Origin: Galbula dea
Lineage: Eukaryota > Chordata > Aves > Piciformes > Galbulidae
Assembly (NCBI GenBank): GCA_013399015.1
Contig: VWZX01010095.1
Location: 1,240,001 to 1,304,000 of the forward strand
Reading direction: 5' to 3'
Length of the DNA stretch: 64,000 bases
Both the position numbers and the translations under genes were made by a program. How positions within the stretch are numbered: position 1 is the stretch's first letter; each line of letters starts with the position of its first letter. A model generated the notes under the pieces. It had not been told where the DNA came from, did no database searches, and saw nothing but the letters and a program-made list of their open reading frames with translations. This document shows, one piece after another, positions 1-11,577 of this stretch.

Positions 1-79
1 AATACAGTCCCTGATTAAGGACAATAGCTGTCTGGCTTATTAATGTTTCCTCAGTGCAAGTTCAGTCCCCTGTGCTAAT

Positions 80-131
80 CTATTTTTAAATAGAAAGTCC
101 CACCTACTCCCTCACTCTCATTTCATAAAAA
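80..131 (+). promoter_or_regulatory. Weak promoter-like cluster (MEF2-like site plus TATA-like box)
   Basis: A CTATTTTTAAATAG motif at 80-93 resembles a MEF2 site, and a TCATAAAAA block at 123-131 could act as a TATA-like element. A pyrimidine-rich stretch lies between them. If real, initiation would fall near 155-165, but no convincing coding frame follows: an ATG at 222 opens only a short frame. The motifs are common by chance in AT-rich DNA, so this is a suggestion only. Confidence 0.12.
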
Positions 132-866
132 CGCAGCAGACTAGTTCTGAACATCCTCAGTTGCACTGTGCTCCTAGCTCAGCCACCGGACATCGCTTGC
201 AAACTCTTTTCTTGCTTGCTATGAACAGCAAACCAGAAAAATTAAAATGAAAGCAGCAAAATTCTGGAGAGGGCTACGTCCTCACATTTGTAACTACATC
301 TTCTGAATTCAAACTGCTCAAATATCTTCCAGGAGGAGGGAACTCAGAACCTAGCCAGAAGGCAAAGCTTTAATTCACAAGCACAAAAATAAGATCAAAC
401 CACTTCTCTCACTCCCATCAATTGCTGGGATGCTACAGATTAACTGATTATTTCCTATACTGCAGGGACACAAAGTCAAAGAATCAACTCTCTGTTTACA
501 GCACCAGGAACCACTGATATTCATACAGAATTATGAACCAGTCTTCAGGAATAAAACCAGAAATGAGCTGGTTTGGTTTTTGTTTTGTTTTTTTTTCTCA
601 CTGCAGCAGATAATGTGGGAGGCAAAGAGTGGAAAAGGCTTTACTAGCTCCTTCTCTAGCAGCACAGACCAATTTGTGTAGGATAAGCATAACTTAATAG
701 AAATATCTGCAGTGACTTTTAGAATATCTTTAAATAATGCTTTACGTAAACCCCCTTGGAAATCTGCAGAAACACTGAAGTCGTGTCAAAGACAGTGGGT
801 ACCTTTCAGTGAGCAGTGAGGTGAGGGATCTGAAACAGAAGGACGTGCATTTAAAGAAGAAAAAAA

Positions 867-885
867 GGGGGGAGGGGGGGAGGGG
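867..885 (+). repeat. G-rich tract with G-quadruplex potential
   Basis: The plus strand reads G6-A-G7-A-G4, preceded by an A-rich run. The G7 run can supply two G3 tracts, so four G3+ tracts with single-base loops fit the usual G-quadruplex pattern. It is a low-complexity purine tract; a function is not shown by the sequence. Confidence 0.75.
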
Positions 886-2764
886 AAAAGGCAGCAGGGT
901 TTTTTCCAACATCTTCCTAAAGACAAGCTCTCAGAAACTGTCGTCAACTCCGAGTGAACAGCTATTTTTAGCCTGTCATTGTTTGTGCCTTTTTTTAGGA
1001 ACGAAAAAGGCAGTCATCTTTAAAGCTAGATATTGCTCTACAGTGCATCCTAAGACAGCCACTTAATTTCATCCCTAGCTCCATCTGTCATACAAATTAA
1101 ATAATTAGAAATCACAACCTCCTTTGGCACAAGCGATGACTTCCAGAACAAAAGAGATCAACTCTGTTCTTAAATCTGAATCTGCAATTCTTATTAGTCA
1201 TGAAACTGGGCACTAGATGCCATAGTTCATAAAGCTGGGATATCCCAAAACTACGAGAGTTCAGACATCAGCTGCAGCAATATCCATCCAATAAGGTCAG
1301 ACATAGTAACACGTTGCTTAGCTAAAGCAGAGGAGAATTAATTAATGTATTTTTCTGACACTCTTCAAGTGAATAGAAAGGGAAAGGAATCATGGTTTGT
1401 TTTGCAGTACAGTACATTAACAATTAAAATTAAGCATCTTAGTCATTGTCATTGAAAAAAATACCATAGATCTTCGGGAATTCTGATCCACCAGAGAAAA
1501 CCAATTCACAAGCAAAGATGAATAGAAGCACAGTCCTGAACAGTGAGGCAAGGCTCAGGCAAGCATGTAGCTGCATATGAAAATCAAATTCCAGCCTCCT
1601 TTCTGCCAAAGGAATTACACAAGATTTCAGTCAGCAAAGTCTTTGAAACAACTTTCTTCTTCGTGATCCTAAAACGTTAATGTTTTGGGGTTTAGGCAAA
1701 CAAATACAACCTGGGGAAGATCGGAATCTCACAAAAAGAAAGCAAGGCTGTGTAACTATATGATTCCCAACTGATCACCTGCATAAAAGACTTCAGACTC
1801 TTTTAGGAAAACAAGAAGCACTGCAGTTCCAAAGTCTTCTCTCAGAAAAACCTCCCATGACTCCTGAGTGTCTAGAATGAAAACTTACCTAGGAAATTAT
1901 AGAACCTGACCTTTTCATAACACTGTCAGAGTGAAAAGGGAAGACTCCCATCCATGTGGCAGATGCTTCCTATAATAACTGTGGGGCATTTGAGAATTTG
2001 TTGGAAAATTGAAACCTCTGCACCAATCAACAAGGTATTACTTTGATCACAGACCAACCTAACACATTTAGCTGGGGCTACTTCAGGTAATCAGCACAAG
2101 CATATCCCTGCAGGGCTTGGTCACCTCTGCCAAAACATTTCTTATTGCAGCAGTCTAATTGTTAAAGGCAGCATTCTCATCAAGGACATGCAATATTTTA
2201 GTGCAATTAACAGCTACTCAAAAGTGTCACATATTGGTCACATTTGTGGTCTTTGACATAGAGCTGATAACAATGAGTAAGGAAAAAACCTTGCCCAAGT
2301 CTGCCAGACATGCCAAAAATAGCAGAACATTTCAAATGCTCAAGACTTCTTTAAACTGGAGACCAAAGAGAAGAACCCCACAGATGAAAGAGTTATTACC
2401 TTTAAAAATAAAAAAAAAGCTTAAGTATAAAGCCAGAGTGCCAGCAGTGCAAAGGAGCTGCATCACAGACACTCTTCAAAAAGACACACAACTTGTCACC
2501 TGAATATTCTTAGATGACAGAAAGCACTGGAGCCACTGTCTTGAACTGTGAAATTTCATTTCTTTATCCTCCTGTGCCTTCGAAAGGACAAGGGAGCACT
2601 TGGAAGGAAACCCTGGTTGTCTGCATAGGCTCAAAGAGAGCAGAGGGAACATGATGCCCTGAAAGACCTTGATCTCAAGAAGTCCCTAGGGCAGTCTGCT
2701 TTGGAGGAGTGAGGGGAGCCCTTTATAGCATCTGTCATTGACCAGAAGAAAAGCAATAGGAGCT

Positions 2765-2796
2765 AGTAGCAGTAGTATACTAGCAGCAGTAGTAGA
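2765..2796. repeat. Imperfect AGY trinucleotide tract
   Basis: A run of AGT and AGC triplets (TAGTAGCAGTAGTATACTAG and onward) forms a degenerate trinucleotide microsatellite. It is interrupted and short, so it is probably old and stable. Confidence 0.6.
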
Positions 2797-5498
2797 AATA
2801 TCCTATTGCCATTGTAACCCAAAGCTGTGGTCAAGGCTACAGCATTTCACAAGCACAAAAGAGAGCAGACAGCACTAGTAAAACCTTATAAGGGAACAAT
2901 GAAAACATACTGGAGAGTAATATTTTCATCCTCAGCAGCCTAACCATTTTCAAGGTTTTATTGTTTGGTTTTGGTTGTTTTTTTAACTGAGCATCATGGA
3001 AAGGGTGGTGGCATTTTAAAGGAGAGTAACAATAAAAGCCATAGACTAAAAATGCAGTAAAGCAAGCAACACTCTCCAGTGCTCTACAACAGGGCAATGC
3101 TCCCCACTTCACTTACGCACCACACTGCAGGTAAATATTACAAACTGTTTTTTAAAAGGCTTGCTGCAATGAGATAGATTTTGTGATCACACTGTGATGA
3201 TCACAAGAAAAGCAGAGATTATCTACAGAAGACAGCAAATAGAGGAGGAAAGGACTGAAGAAGAGGGTGTGTTGCTCTCTGAGTGGACAGGGAGAAATGG
3301 TGCTCCTGTCCTCCAAAAGAGGAGAGAGTGGACGTCTACAGAGTTGGACACAATGGTGAGGGTTTGTAAAGCCATCTGTAAGGTCTAGCCATACGACTCT
3401 TATTAGCATCAACACTGATAATCCATGCCACTGACTTTCCGCAGCCAGAGGTGTAATTCTCCCTCTTCTTTCTTTCTGCAGTGATGCTGGAGGTACTGGC
3501 TTGTACAGTCATGGCACTATGGCTACAGTCATGCTCCATCACACCCTGTCTTTGCACACTGCAGGGATACAGTCTACGTAGCACACCAGTCCTACATTGC
3601 TCAAATGCCTCTGATTTCAGAACAGGAGCTTTAAACCAGAATGGTTTTACTACTTTCCCCATTTCTGAGTCTTTAAATTTTCATCAAAATGTTATTTTCC
3701 ACAGCTATGGGAAGTTCATTACACTGAAAATATCCCTCTTGGGGGATGGAATATTGCAGGAAGCACTGATGCAGACTGCAGGTACTTGGGTGCTGTGGGG
3801 TCTACAGTGTCTGGATGGAAAATGTTGGCTACTGAAGTGAGAACTGAGCCCATGGGGTATCTGGAAACCACTGCAGAAGGAACAGGGAACAAAAGCCACA
3901 ACTAGCAAGAAGATTTGCTTAGGCTTTCCACTATAGCAAAGTCTAGTAATACACAGCAGAGAGAGGAACTAAATCAGCAGCTTGAGCTCAGCAAATCTTA
4001 AAATTTACACAGAGAAAGAAAAAGGCTGAACAGATTATTTACAAACTCTTTTCTCCAGCATTGTAAACATCTCTCTGGCATTCTGATCTAAAAGTTGCTG
4101 TGTCAAATATTCTTCCTCATTTCCAGGCCAGTAAGCAGCAAAGACCTTCCCCTGGGCTGGTTCAACTTAAGCCACTATTTTTCCCCTCAAACTTTCTGTT
4201 TCCTTTTCCCTTCACAATCTTGTTAATACAATTGGCTGATTTTTTTTAGTATTTAATACTTTTAATGTCCCAGCTCCCTACTTCCTATCCTCTGTGGTTG
4301 CACTGATGAAGGTTTTGATCAGATATATGTGAGAAAAACACATAATTTACTTAGAAATCATTCCTTCTCCATATTAGATTTGTATATAGTTTATGAACCA
4401 AGCCTTTGTGGTTAGTATTTCAAAATAGCCACAAAACTGTTAATAATAAGCAAATTTAAGCTTCACGGAGCATCGAGTTACTCAATGCCTTGTCTTTCTT
4501 CTGCTATACCTGTAACCTCTGGATCAAGTTTATTTTATACCTCATCCTATCCAAAGACAGAGAATGACTCTGTTATAGCCTTCACTAAGACATCCAGGCT
4601 ATGAAGAATTTTTCAGCTCTGAAGATCTTCAGTTGAATTTCCTGAGTTTCCCTCCAATTGATGACTAACATGTCTCCACAATGTGCATTTGATTTTGTAA
4701 GTAGGAGAAGACAGCTGCCTTTCTCCTTGACCTGCATTCTCAAGATAACACCCTCAAAGAGGTATTCCATCCACAGTCATATTAAAGGTCATGGAAACCT
4801 GGAATCCTAGCAGATTATCTAGTCTGTCTTACTTGCAGAGGGAAGATTAATCATACAGAGACTACTCTGGGAAAATATTTGCCTAATGTGTCCTTCAAAA
4901 TCTCTCATGAAGATTCTTTACTTTAGTATTTTTATGATGGGAATGTTTCTGTGAAGATCAAGAAGTTGATCAGTAGGTGCCATCTTCTATCCAAATGAGA
5001 TTAATTTAGTAAAACTACTCTTTTTGGAGTGTTGTTTTTTTAAATTTTCCACTACTAGAAGGTGATAGTGATGGACAAATTAGCAGGAAAGACACAAAGC
5101 CCTAAACTCTATAGTTTTGAAGGGCTTGATGCTCTCCATTCACCTTTGTATGGTAAGATTGTCTCCTTGAGAACAGTGTGTGTATACTGAGAGATTCCCA
5201 TTTATTCACCATGGTTTATATGTACACACATATTCACATGCAGAGAGGGATATGCTTGTGTGCAAAGTGTATTTGTGTGAGACAGAATACCAAAAGCAAA
5301 ATAAGAAAGGGAGTATCTTCACTGTTGTTCCCTCTAGAATCTAATAGAGAAGATTGTTGAGACTTTCTAACATATACTGCCTGTAATTCAGCCTAGACAG
5401 ATGTAGAGCTCAACAGAAGGTAAAAACCATAAGACAATTAGAAGCCTATGCTTTTTCCCCCCCCTAAAAACCATAAAGTACCATGACTGTTTGAAAAA

Positions 5499-5530
5499 CT
5501 TGGGGAAAATGAATCTTGGGGAAAATGATG
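5499..5530. repeat. 16-bp tandem duplication
   Basis: Two adjacent copies of CTTGGGGAAAATGAAT, the second ending in TG instead of AT. This is a typical replication-slippage duplication. Confidence 0.8.
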
Positions 5531-5585
5531 TCTATCTTTTCATGATTTGCTATCACTCCCCAATTATGAATTATCATTTTACTTT

Positions 5586-5613
5586 TATAATTTATGAGCT
5601 ATAATTTATGAAC
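5586..5613. repeat. 14-bp tandem duplication
   Basis: Two adjacent copies of TATAATTTATGAGC, the second with A for G at position 13. A small slippage duplication in AT-rich DNA. Confidence 0.8.
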
Positions 5614-6301
5614 TAAGCTAATTCATTTAAGCATAAAATCCACATTTCCATGGTAACAGCATGAATGAAGAAGGAATGAACTTCCAAAGTTCAACTGCAT
5701 TTATTACAGTACTTAAAAATAAACCTTCAGCAATTTTCATCCAGGAAATTACTCTAGTGTTTTTGCATGAAAAAAATAAAGCTCTTACTGTAAATGTGTA
5801 TAAGAATGGCTTAATTTTGTATTGTACTTGATAAAGACCTGTATGTTTCAAAACACCTAGGGCTTCATTGTTTGTACTGTGATTTTAGTGGAGGAAAAAT
5901 TTCAAAGGGAACCTATTGTTAGACTGTGAAATATGATATGAAGTCATGTAACTGTGGAAGTAACCTGTGCTTTCATCAAAACACAGGTTTAGACTGTTTT
6001 CTACCAACAGAGAGTAGAATGATGGACATTCATTAGCTGTTTGAAACTCCTCTTCATTTAACTGAATAGCATATTATCTAGCACCATTTTAACAGTTATT
6101 AGCTTAATAAGGTTAACAAACCTCAGCTAGAAATCTGATGAATGAGATAAATACTGTGTTTTGAAAATATGTTTAGATTTAGCCAGTTCTTGAAAAGTTG
6201 TTCTAAACCTGCATAATGTTTGAAAACAAAGGACGAGTGGAACCATTAACAAGGAAATTAGTAGATTGTCTATATTTTAATGATTTAAACCCAAGAGTCA
6301 A

Positions 6302-6333
6302 GGCATTTCTAGGAGGGGGCATTTCTAGATGGG
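6302..6333. repeat. 16-bp tandem duplication
   Basis: Two adjacent copies of GGCATTTCTAGGAGGG; the second reads GGCATTTCTAGATGGG. A small local duplication about 0.8 kb from two similar ones. Confidence 0.8.
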
Positions 6334-8668
6334 GCCATAACGTGCATACATGTATACATATGTGTAAATATGTGTATAGCTATCCACTTTTTGGTACCAT
6401 TAAGACATTAATTTCCAGGTACATGCTACCATAACAAAAAGAACACTGCTCACACTTGCTCCCTCCTGCCCTTTCTGCTACATTCCTGTCATGATAACTG
6501 TTCCTCCTACACACCAGTTGGAATATTATCTCTAAATTGCTAAACTAAGGTGAATGGTATCTCCTTTCAAACAGGATTCCTAAAACAAAAGCACTCCTGA
6601 GCAGTAAGTGGAAAAAACTGCATCCTCTAAATCATGCCCAGCTAATCAGAGAACACAGTTTTGAATCCACTGATGCTTTTAAGAATTTCACCTAGTGTTC
6701 CTGAAAACTGTTGTTGAGAATACCTACCTCAGCAGTTAGATCTGATCTCTTTAGGGTCCTTAATTAATGGGATCATGAAAAAAACAAGATAATTGTTTAG
6801 ATTTTCCACTGTGTAGTGATGCCCAACACGTATTGGCCAAACCACTATTGTCACTATTTTGATGTTCTAGGTTCAAGGAAATACCTCCCAGTATTGTGGA
6901 AAAAGAATGATTATTTCTTTCTGGACACTAGACTTTCTTGAGTGACTTGATCTGTGGAGAATTTGGCACATACAATCAAAACCTGAAAATGTCCTTGAAA
7001 GATTTTTCAACATAACCCATTGAGATGTTTTGTTTCTGCACAGAAAAAACGCTAACAATATGAAAAATAAAATGTAGGATATTAACATGTAATGCTAGCT
7101 TAATGTTATAAAGCAAATGCAAATGACAGCAGCAAAGTGGAGGATCTCAGTATTATCAAAATTAGTCTAGAAAGTCAAAATTATTCCCTTCAACTTTTAT
7201 CACTGAAAATTCCATCTCAACCCACAAAATATTTTCAACAAGTTACACCTCAATAGAAAGTTTTCACACTGATAGTATCTAAGGAGTTCTATTATCTCCC
7301 AGCACTTAAAGATCATTTTGGCACTGCAACTATTTAACCATTCTATTATTTCCAGGCAGTTAGAGGTTTCCTTTTTAAGTACCATGCCTTGCACAGTTCT
7401 TCCACAGATGTCCCCTTCTCATTTCAGTACTCCCTTGAGTTACACACAGTGAAGATAAGATAAATTCAGATAGTGTTTCAAGTAGAAATATCTTATAAAA
7501 TGCAAATTACTGCTATAATCTGATGATATTTCACAAGATAACTGACTTTAGCACTGCTTTCTCTGTAGCCATTTATAAAAGCTTAAAATCTCTGGCAAGC
7601 TTTCTGGCTATGAGGCTGTCTATAAACATTTTGTTATTAGGTCTATATGCAAAATTATTCTCAGTGTAGTACACAGGGTCAATATCTCTTTTGCACAGAG
7701 GACAAGACTAAATGTGACATGCATGCTAACAGCAGAATATCAATTGACTAGAGTCATATTATCTGAGAGGTAAAATTTGTTCTCTTATACTTTAAATTGT
7801 TTTAGAAACAGAACTCCACTTGAGCCAAGGAAGTCGTAGCATGCCCCATTTCACACATTAAACAAATATAACGTCAAATCTCCTCAGAAAACAAAGCCAG
7901 AGTCTACTGTCAATCATAAGACAAGTAATCTCTTAATTCCATCAGGGTCATAAGGGTCTACAAGTCCTATAAAATATGAGACTCTGGACCAAAGAATAAA
8001 TAAAATCATAGCAAAATATGATACATGCTGAGTGAAAATCTACCTCTACAAAAGCCAATACTAAAGGAAAACATCTTACTAATTTCAGAGTTTTACTGAC
8101 GTGCTTTAAGGTATAAAAAAATATGTTAATGCACACAAAAAGGTAGTGAGTTTGTATGTAAATTTCACTTACAAAGAGTGGTGCTCCCTGGTATTCTTTT
8201 GGCATATTATCAGATCTACTTTAGCTATTCTACAAAAGCAGAATAACACAATCTGAGAGCACCTTTTTCTCTCCCCTGCTCATCAACACATTCAAAGCGA
8301 AATCTACATATAGGAATATGCTTTAAGAGGTGTTTGTGAATATTTGTTCAGTCACAATGACTGGGACATTGGATAAAGTGTAAGGGCCTCATGCAATTAT
8401 CAGATAGTATTCTGCACACAGCAACACCAACATCTGAAGAACTGCATGCACATTCTTGGGTACCTTTAACCCAAGTGTGGTTTCTTCATTTGGTTCCTAG
8501 GAGGAGTTTACTCCCATAAACACTGTGAAAATGATGGAAAGCATATAAACTAATAGCAATTGCTCAGAAAGTCAAGGAGTTTTGTTTTGGTCCTGATCTA
8601 GATGATAGAAATATTGAGTGGGTCTCATCCACACAGTAGAAGTGCCTAGATGCTATCACTGTAAAAAG

Positions 8669-8703
8669 TTTCTATTCAGACAGTTTCTATTCTATTCTAT
8701 TCA
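8669..8703. repeat. TTCTA-rich pentanucleotide patch
   Basis: TTTCTATTC occurs, is followed by CAGACAG, and then TTCTATTCTATTCTATTCAG follows. This is a short, imperfect pentanucleotide microsatellite. Confidence 0.6.
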
Positions 8704-9461
8704 GAACCTGTTGAAGGTGTGTTGAGATAAAGTTTTCAGTGATTACAAGTTGAAGTGAACCATTTTGACTTGTGTATGGAAGTACATTTGAAGGGCAGAT
8801 GGGCAGGAGATACTCCAGCTTGGATTTATCAAGCAGGATGGAGGAAAGGCCACTAAGAGTTGTTTGTTAGTGACTCAGCACAAGTCAAACTGGACTATAA
8901 AAGGATTTTCACAAGGGAAGAGGATCGTTTGTGAGAGGTGACTCATGCTTAGAAAATAGAAGAGTGCATTTGGGTTAGTCTTGTGTGAGCTGGAGAGTTA
9001 CAATACAGCTGTTGATTTGTTTTTTAAATCTGAATCTGAAGAGAGAGGAATAAATAAGTAAAATAAACATAAACCATAGGAAGGTTTTTTTTTCCTTATC
9101 CTCCACCAAACCAACAGAGGAGAGTGGCTCATCTCCCTGCCTTTGATGACTCTTGGTCTTTCATAAAACCTGTGATGTAATAAGGTAGTGAGAATTAAAT
9201 TTACTGCTTGGCAGAAAGTGTGTTTTTGTGCAGGAATAAGTTTATCCTTATAAAGGACAAGAAAGTTTCTTTCTAAATACTTGTGCTTATTAAAGGATGC
9301 TGCTGCTGTGCACAAAACTCTTGAAAAGTAAGCCAAATGATGAAATACAGTAAATGGGCAGATGATAGCTGCCTGCTGATTTCAGAAGAGTTCTGGCCAG
9401 GAATTCAGGCTAGATGATAGCCCAGGCCTTCTGGACAAATCCAGATGTATCTTTTTGCTAA

Positions 9462-9520
9462 TACACACACAAAACCCCAAAACACCACCAAAAAAAACCA
9501 CAAAAAAACCCACACACCAC
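9462..9520. repeat. A/C-rich low-complexity tract
   Basis: A nearly G- and T-free stretch made of ACAC, CCAAAA, CCACCAAAA and CACAAAA blocks. It resembles the tract at 47.55 kb. Such A/C-rich tracts are low-complexity DNA and are not evidence of a gene. Confidence 0.75.
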
Positions 9521-10380
9521 ATGTCTGGAAGAATCTGGAAAAGCTTGCAATTCTCTGGTTGTTACTGTCTGTAATGGAAAGCTGTCATTTCATACATGAG
9601 CTTTGCATTGCTCTCTGCTTCTTGCCCTATGTTTTCTATAAATAGTGTCATTTCATACCAATTTATGAGATGGATTTCTGTAAGAGATGTAGCAATTCCA
9701 AAGCTATAACTGAAGCTAATAAATCTCAAAATTAAGCTATGTAATGCTCAGAAATGTTGGCCATCTGCTATGATTAAAACTTTTCAACATGTCTCAATAC
9801 TTCTGATACACATTAGTTTTCTGTTATTCGACAGCCCTCTGTACTGAAATAGATTGCTGAATATTTTAGAATCAGCATTACAGTACCACCACTTCAGTGA
9901 AAGTATTATAATTCATTTTTCACAACTGCATAATTCCAGGGCACTGTGACATACATCTTCAGTGTATTCTTTAAGCAGCAGTGTCCCAGTGTCAGACAGA
10001 ACAATTGTGTCTATGGCAACATTTTCCTATTGTCATAGATCTCACATATATCTACCATCATCTCAGATTTCTCTTTTAGATCATTAACATGGAATTCAGT
10101 CTTAATTGTTGAAATCAGAATGAAAATTGAAATTCATGTATAAAGCACCTTCTGCCTACATATTGCCTACGTATTACCAGCTTGAACTGGTAAAACCCTT
10201 TTCTCATGAACAGAAGTGGGAAACATTTGAGACCAAACCAGATCACAATTTGCTTTTCATTTGTGACTTCTGCTGTTACAAGAAAGATGTGTTTACTCAT
10301 TGTTTCTTTATTGAATATCAAATAATGCAAATTAAGTGGGTTTTTTTTTTCTATACTAGAAGAGAAACAAGCAATCAGAG

Positions 10381-10500
10381 CCTGAATTGAGAGCCAGGGC
10401 TCTCAGGATCTCTTTCAGCTTAGGTGTGGTAAACAGGTCTACCCCTCAGTTTACTCATCTGCAAACTGGTGCTTGTGGTATCATCCCCAGGAACCATGCT
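10381..10500 (+). repeat. Possible ancient MIR-type SINE remnant
   Basis: The stretch at 10444-10469 reads CCTCAGTTTACTCATCTGCAAACTGG. From memory it matches the central MIR phrase CCTCAGTTTCCTCATCTG then TAAAATGGG with about three differences. The surrounding 120 bp can be aligned only loosely. MIR-like elements predate the split of mammals and birds, so a relic is possible, but the match is short and chance similarity cannot be excluded. Confidence 0.3.
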
Positions 10501-10646
10501 CAAAATGCTAATATTCTTATTCCAACTCCCAGTTCTTGCTGTTCTGCAACTGTAGTGCAACTGCATCTTACCTCTCAGTGAGGACACCCTTCACTTGCTG
10601 TCGAGGGTTGAGGCTGGGCTGACCACCAACCCAATGATAGATGTTT

Positions 10647-10672
10647 CCCCCTTACCCCCCTCACCCTCCCCC
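10647..10672 (-). repeat. G-quadruplex-capable tract in the LTR
   Basis: The plus strand has C5, C6, C3 and C5 runs separated by 1-3 bases, so the minus strand (the LTR sense strand) has four G3+ tracts with short loops. It lies downstream of the candidate polyadenylation signal, in the R/U5 end of the LTR. Confidence 0.7.
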
Positions 10673-10740
10673 ACAGGAAGGGAAAGGGGATAAGGGAGAG
10701 ACAGAGAGACTTGTGGATTGGAAAATAAAACTAGAACTAC

Positions 10741-10746
10741 TTTAAT
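10741..10746 (-). terminator. Polyadenylation-type signal of the solo LTR
   Basis: ATTAAA on the minus strand, in the expected 3' half of the LTR and about 140 bp before its end. ATTAAA is the commonest variant of AATAAA. No canonical AATAAA is seen on that strand in this part of the LTR. Confidence 0.4.
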
Positions 10747-11080
10747 AATAACAATAATGTTAAATGAAATATATACAAATATGTACAGAACCCAATACCG
10801 AACCCAAACCCCCCTCGATGGTAACTACGTCACCGCTGATACTGTGGCAGTAGGCCTCGGCAGCAGATGAGTCCGGCTCAGGGGCTGGATCCTGGTACTG
10901 GATACAGGAACTTGGGGATCACCGAAGCACAGGAAAACAATCCACCAATCCAGGAATCAGGAAAGGGAAATCTCACAAGGGAAATCAGGAATCAGAATCC
11001 CCCAAGAGAAATCCAACAAGAAGGATCCGACAAAGAAAGATCCAAGGAAAAATCATCTAGCAAGGGGGGACTGACCCCCA

Positions 11081-11103
11081 GCTTATATATCGAATATGAC
11101 GTA
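11081..11103 (-). promoter_or_regulatory. Core promoter of the solo LTR (TATA box with CRE-like site)
   Basis: On the minus strand TACGTCA (11103-11097) is followed within about ten bases by ATATATAAGC (11090-11081). TACGTCA resembles a CRE/ATF half site and the second motif is a good TATA box. Together they mark the U3 core promoter; transcription would start near 11055 and run toward lower coordinates. Whether it is active today cannot be told from sequence. A second TACGTCA lies on the plus strand at 10826-10832 inside the LTR. Confidence 0.6.
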
Positions 11104-11519
11104 TATGGGATGGAATACTTTAGTTGGTCAGTTTAGGGTCATCTGCCCTGTCTGCTCCTCCCTGAAGGTGCAGCCTTTACCCTACACCCCCCAAAGGGAG
11201 ACACAAGATTTAGCAGTGACCTTGCTCTGCATACCAATCCCTGGCAGTAAATCTAAACATTAGGCCTTATCACTGCTAGAAGCTGGCAGTGTCTGCAAAA
11301 ACATGCTGCTAGTTTCAGAAAGTGCAGTTTCTTAGAGGAGCTTCAGCTAAAAAGTAAAATTACTGAACAGAATTAGTTCTGTTTTAACCCAAACCAGGAC
11401 ACTTGCAAAGCTCTAAATGACAAGTAATAGTAGCTAATATTTTCAAGTCATTTCTAGAGGTTGATTTGGAATATTTGATTTCCTTAATCTGAGCAAACAC
11501 ATCTCCATGCCCATTGAAT

Positions 11520-11577
11520 CTTTGTGCTCTACCACCTACAGTGTGCAGCTTTGTGCTTTACTACCTACAGCACTTCC
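11520..11577. repeat. 29-bp tandem near-repeat
   Basis: Two adjacent units begin CTTTGTGCTCTACCACCTAC and CTTTGTGCTTTACTACCTAC, both continuing AG; they diverge in the last eight bases. This looks like an old tandem duplication just outside the LTR. Confidence 0.65.

Larger units (their letters stand above)
1..10598. other. Non-coding single-copy DNA, 5' part of window
   Basis: About 10.6 kb of AT-rich, CpG-poor DNA with no recognised exon, RNA gene or full transposon. Open frames here are at most about 120 codons, sit on both strands and show no known domain. The stretch holds a G-rich tract near 870, an AGY-rich tract near 2770, several 14-16 bp tandem duplications (5.5, 5.6 and 6.3 kb), a TTCTA-rich patch at 8.7 kb and an A/C-rich patch at 9.5 kb, each listed separately. 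It could be intergenic or intronic; the sequence alone does not separate these. Exons shorter than about 150 bp without family resemblance could have been missed. Confidence 0.7.
10599..11401 (-). mobile_element. Solo LTR of an avian endogenous retrovirus
   Basis: A complete 803-bp LTR in minus orientation. On that strand it begins TGTCCTGGTTTGGG at 11401 and ends AACCCTCGACA at 10599, giving the canonical TG...CA ends. It is flanked by the 5-bp direct repeat CTTGC (10594-10598 and 11402-11406), a target-site duplication. Reading 5' to 3' on the minus strand there is a U3-like part, a TATA box (ATATATAAGC, 11090-11081), an ATTAAA polyadenylation-type signal (10746-10741) and a final G-rich part. 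No gag, pol or env remnant adjoins it, so it is a solo LTR left by LTR-LTR recombination. CpG is noticeably denser than in the flanks, which suggests a fairly recent insertion. The 5-bp duplication and terminus fit ERVL-like or related avian families; the subfamily is not certain. Confidence 0.9.

Noticed and set aside
3420..3500. Pyrimidine tract ending CTTTCTTTCTGCAG before a 119-codon frame
   Set aside because: It is a good splice-acceptor look-alike, but the downstream frame has no family resemblance and overlaps open antisense frames. Such acceptor-like sites are frequent in vertebrate DNA.
10867..11136. 89-codon plus-strand frame rich in charged residues
   Set aside because: It lies wholly in the antisense strand of the solo LTR and is a shadow of that element.
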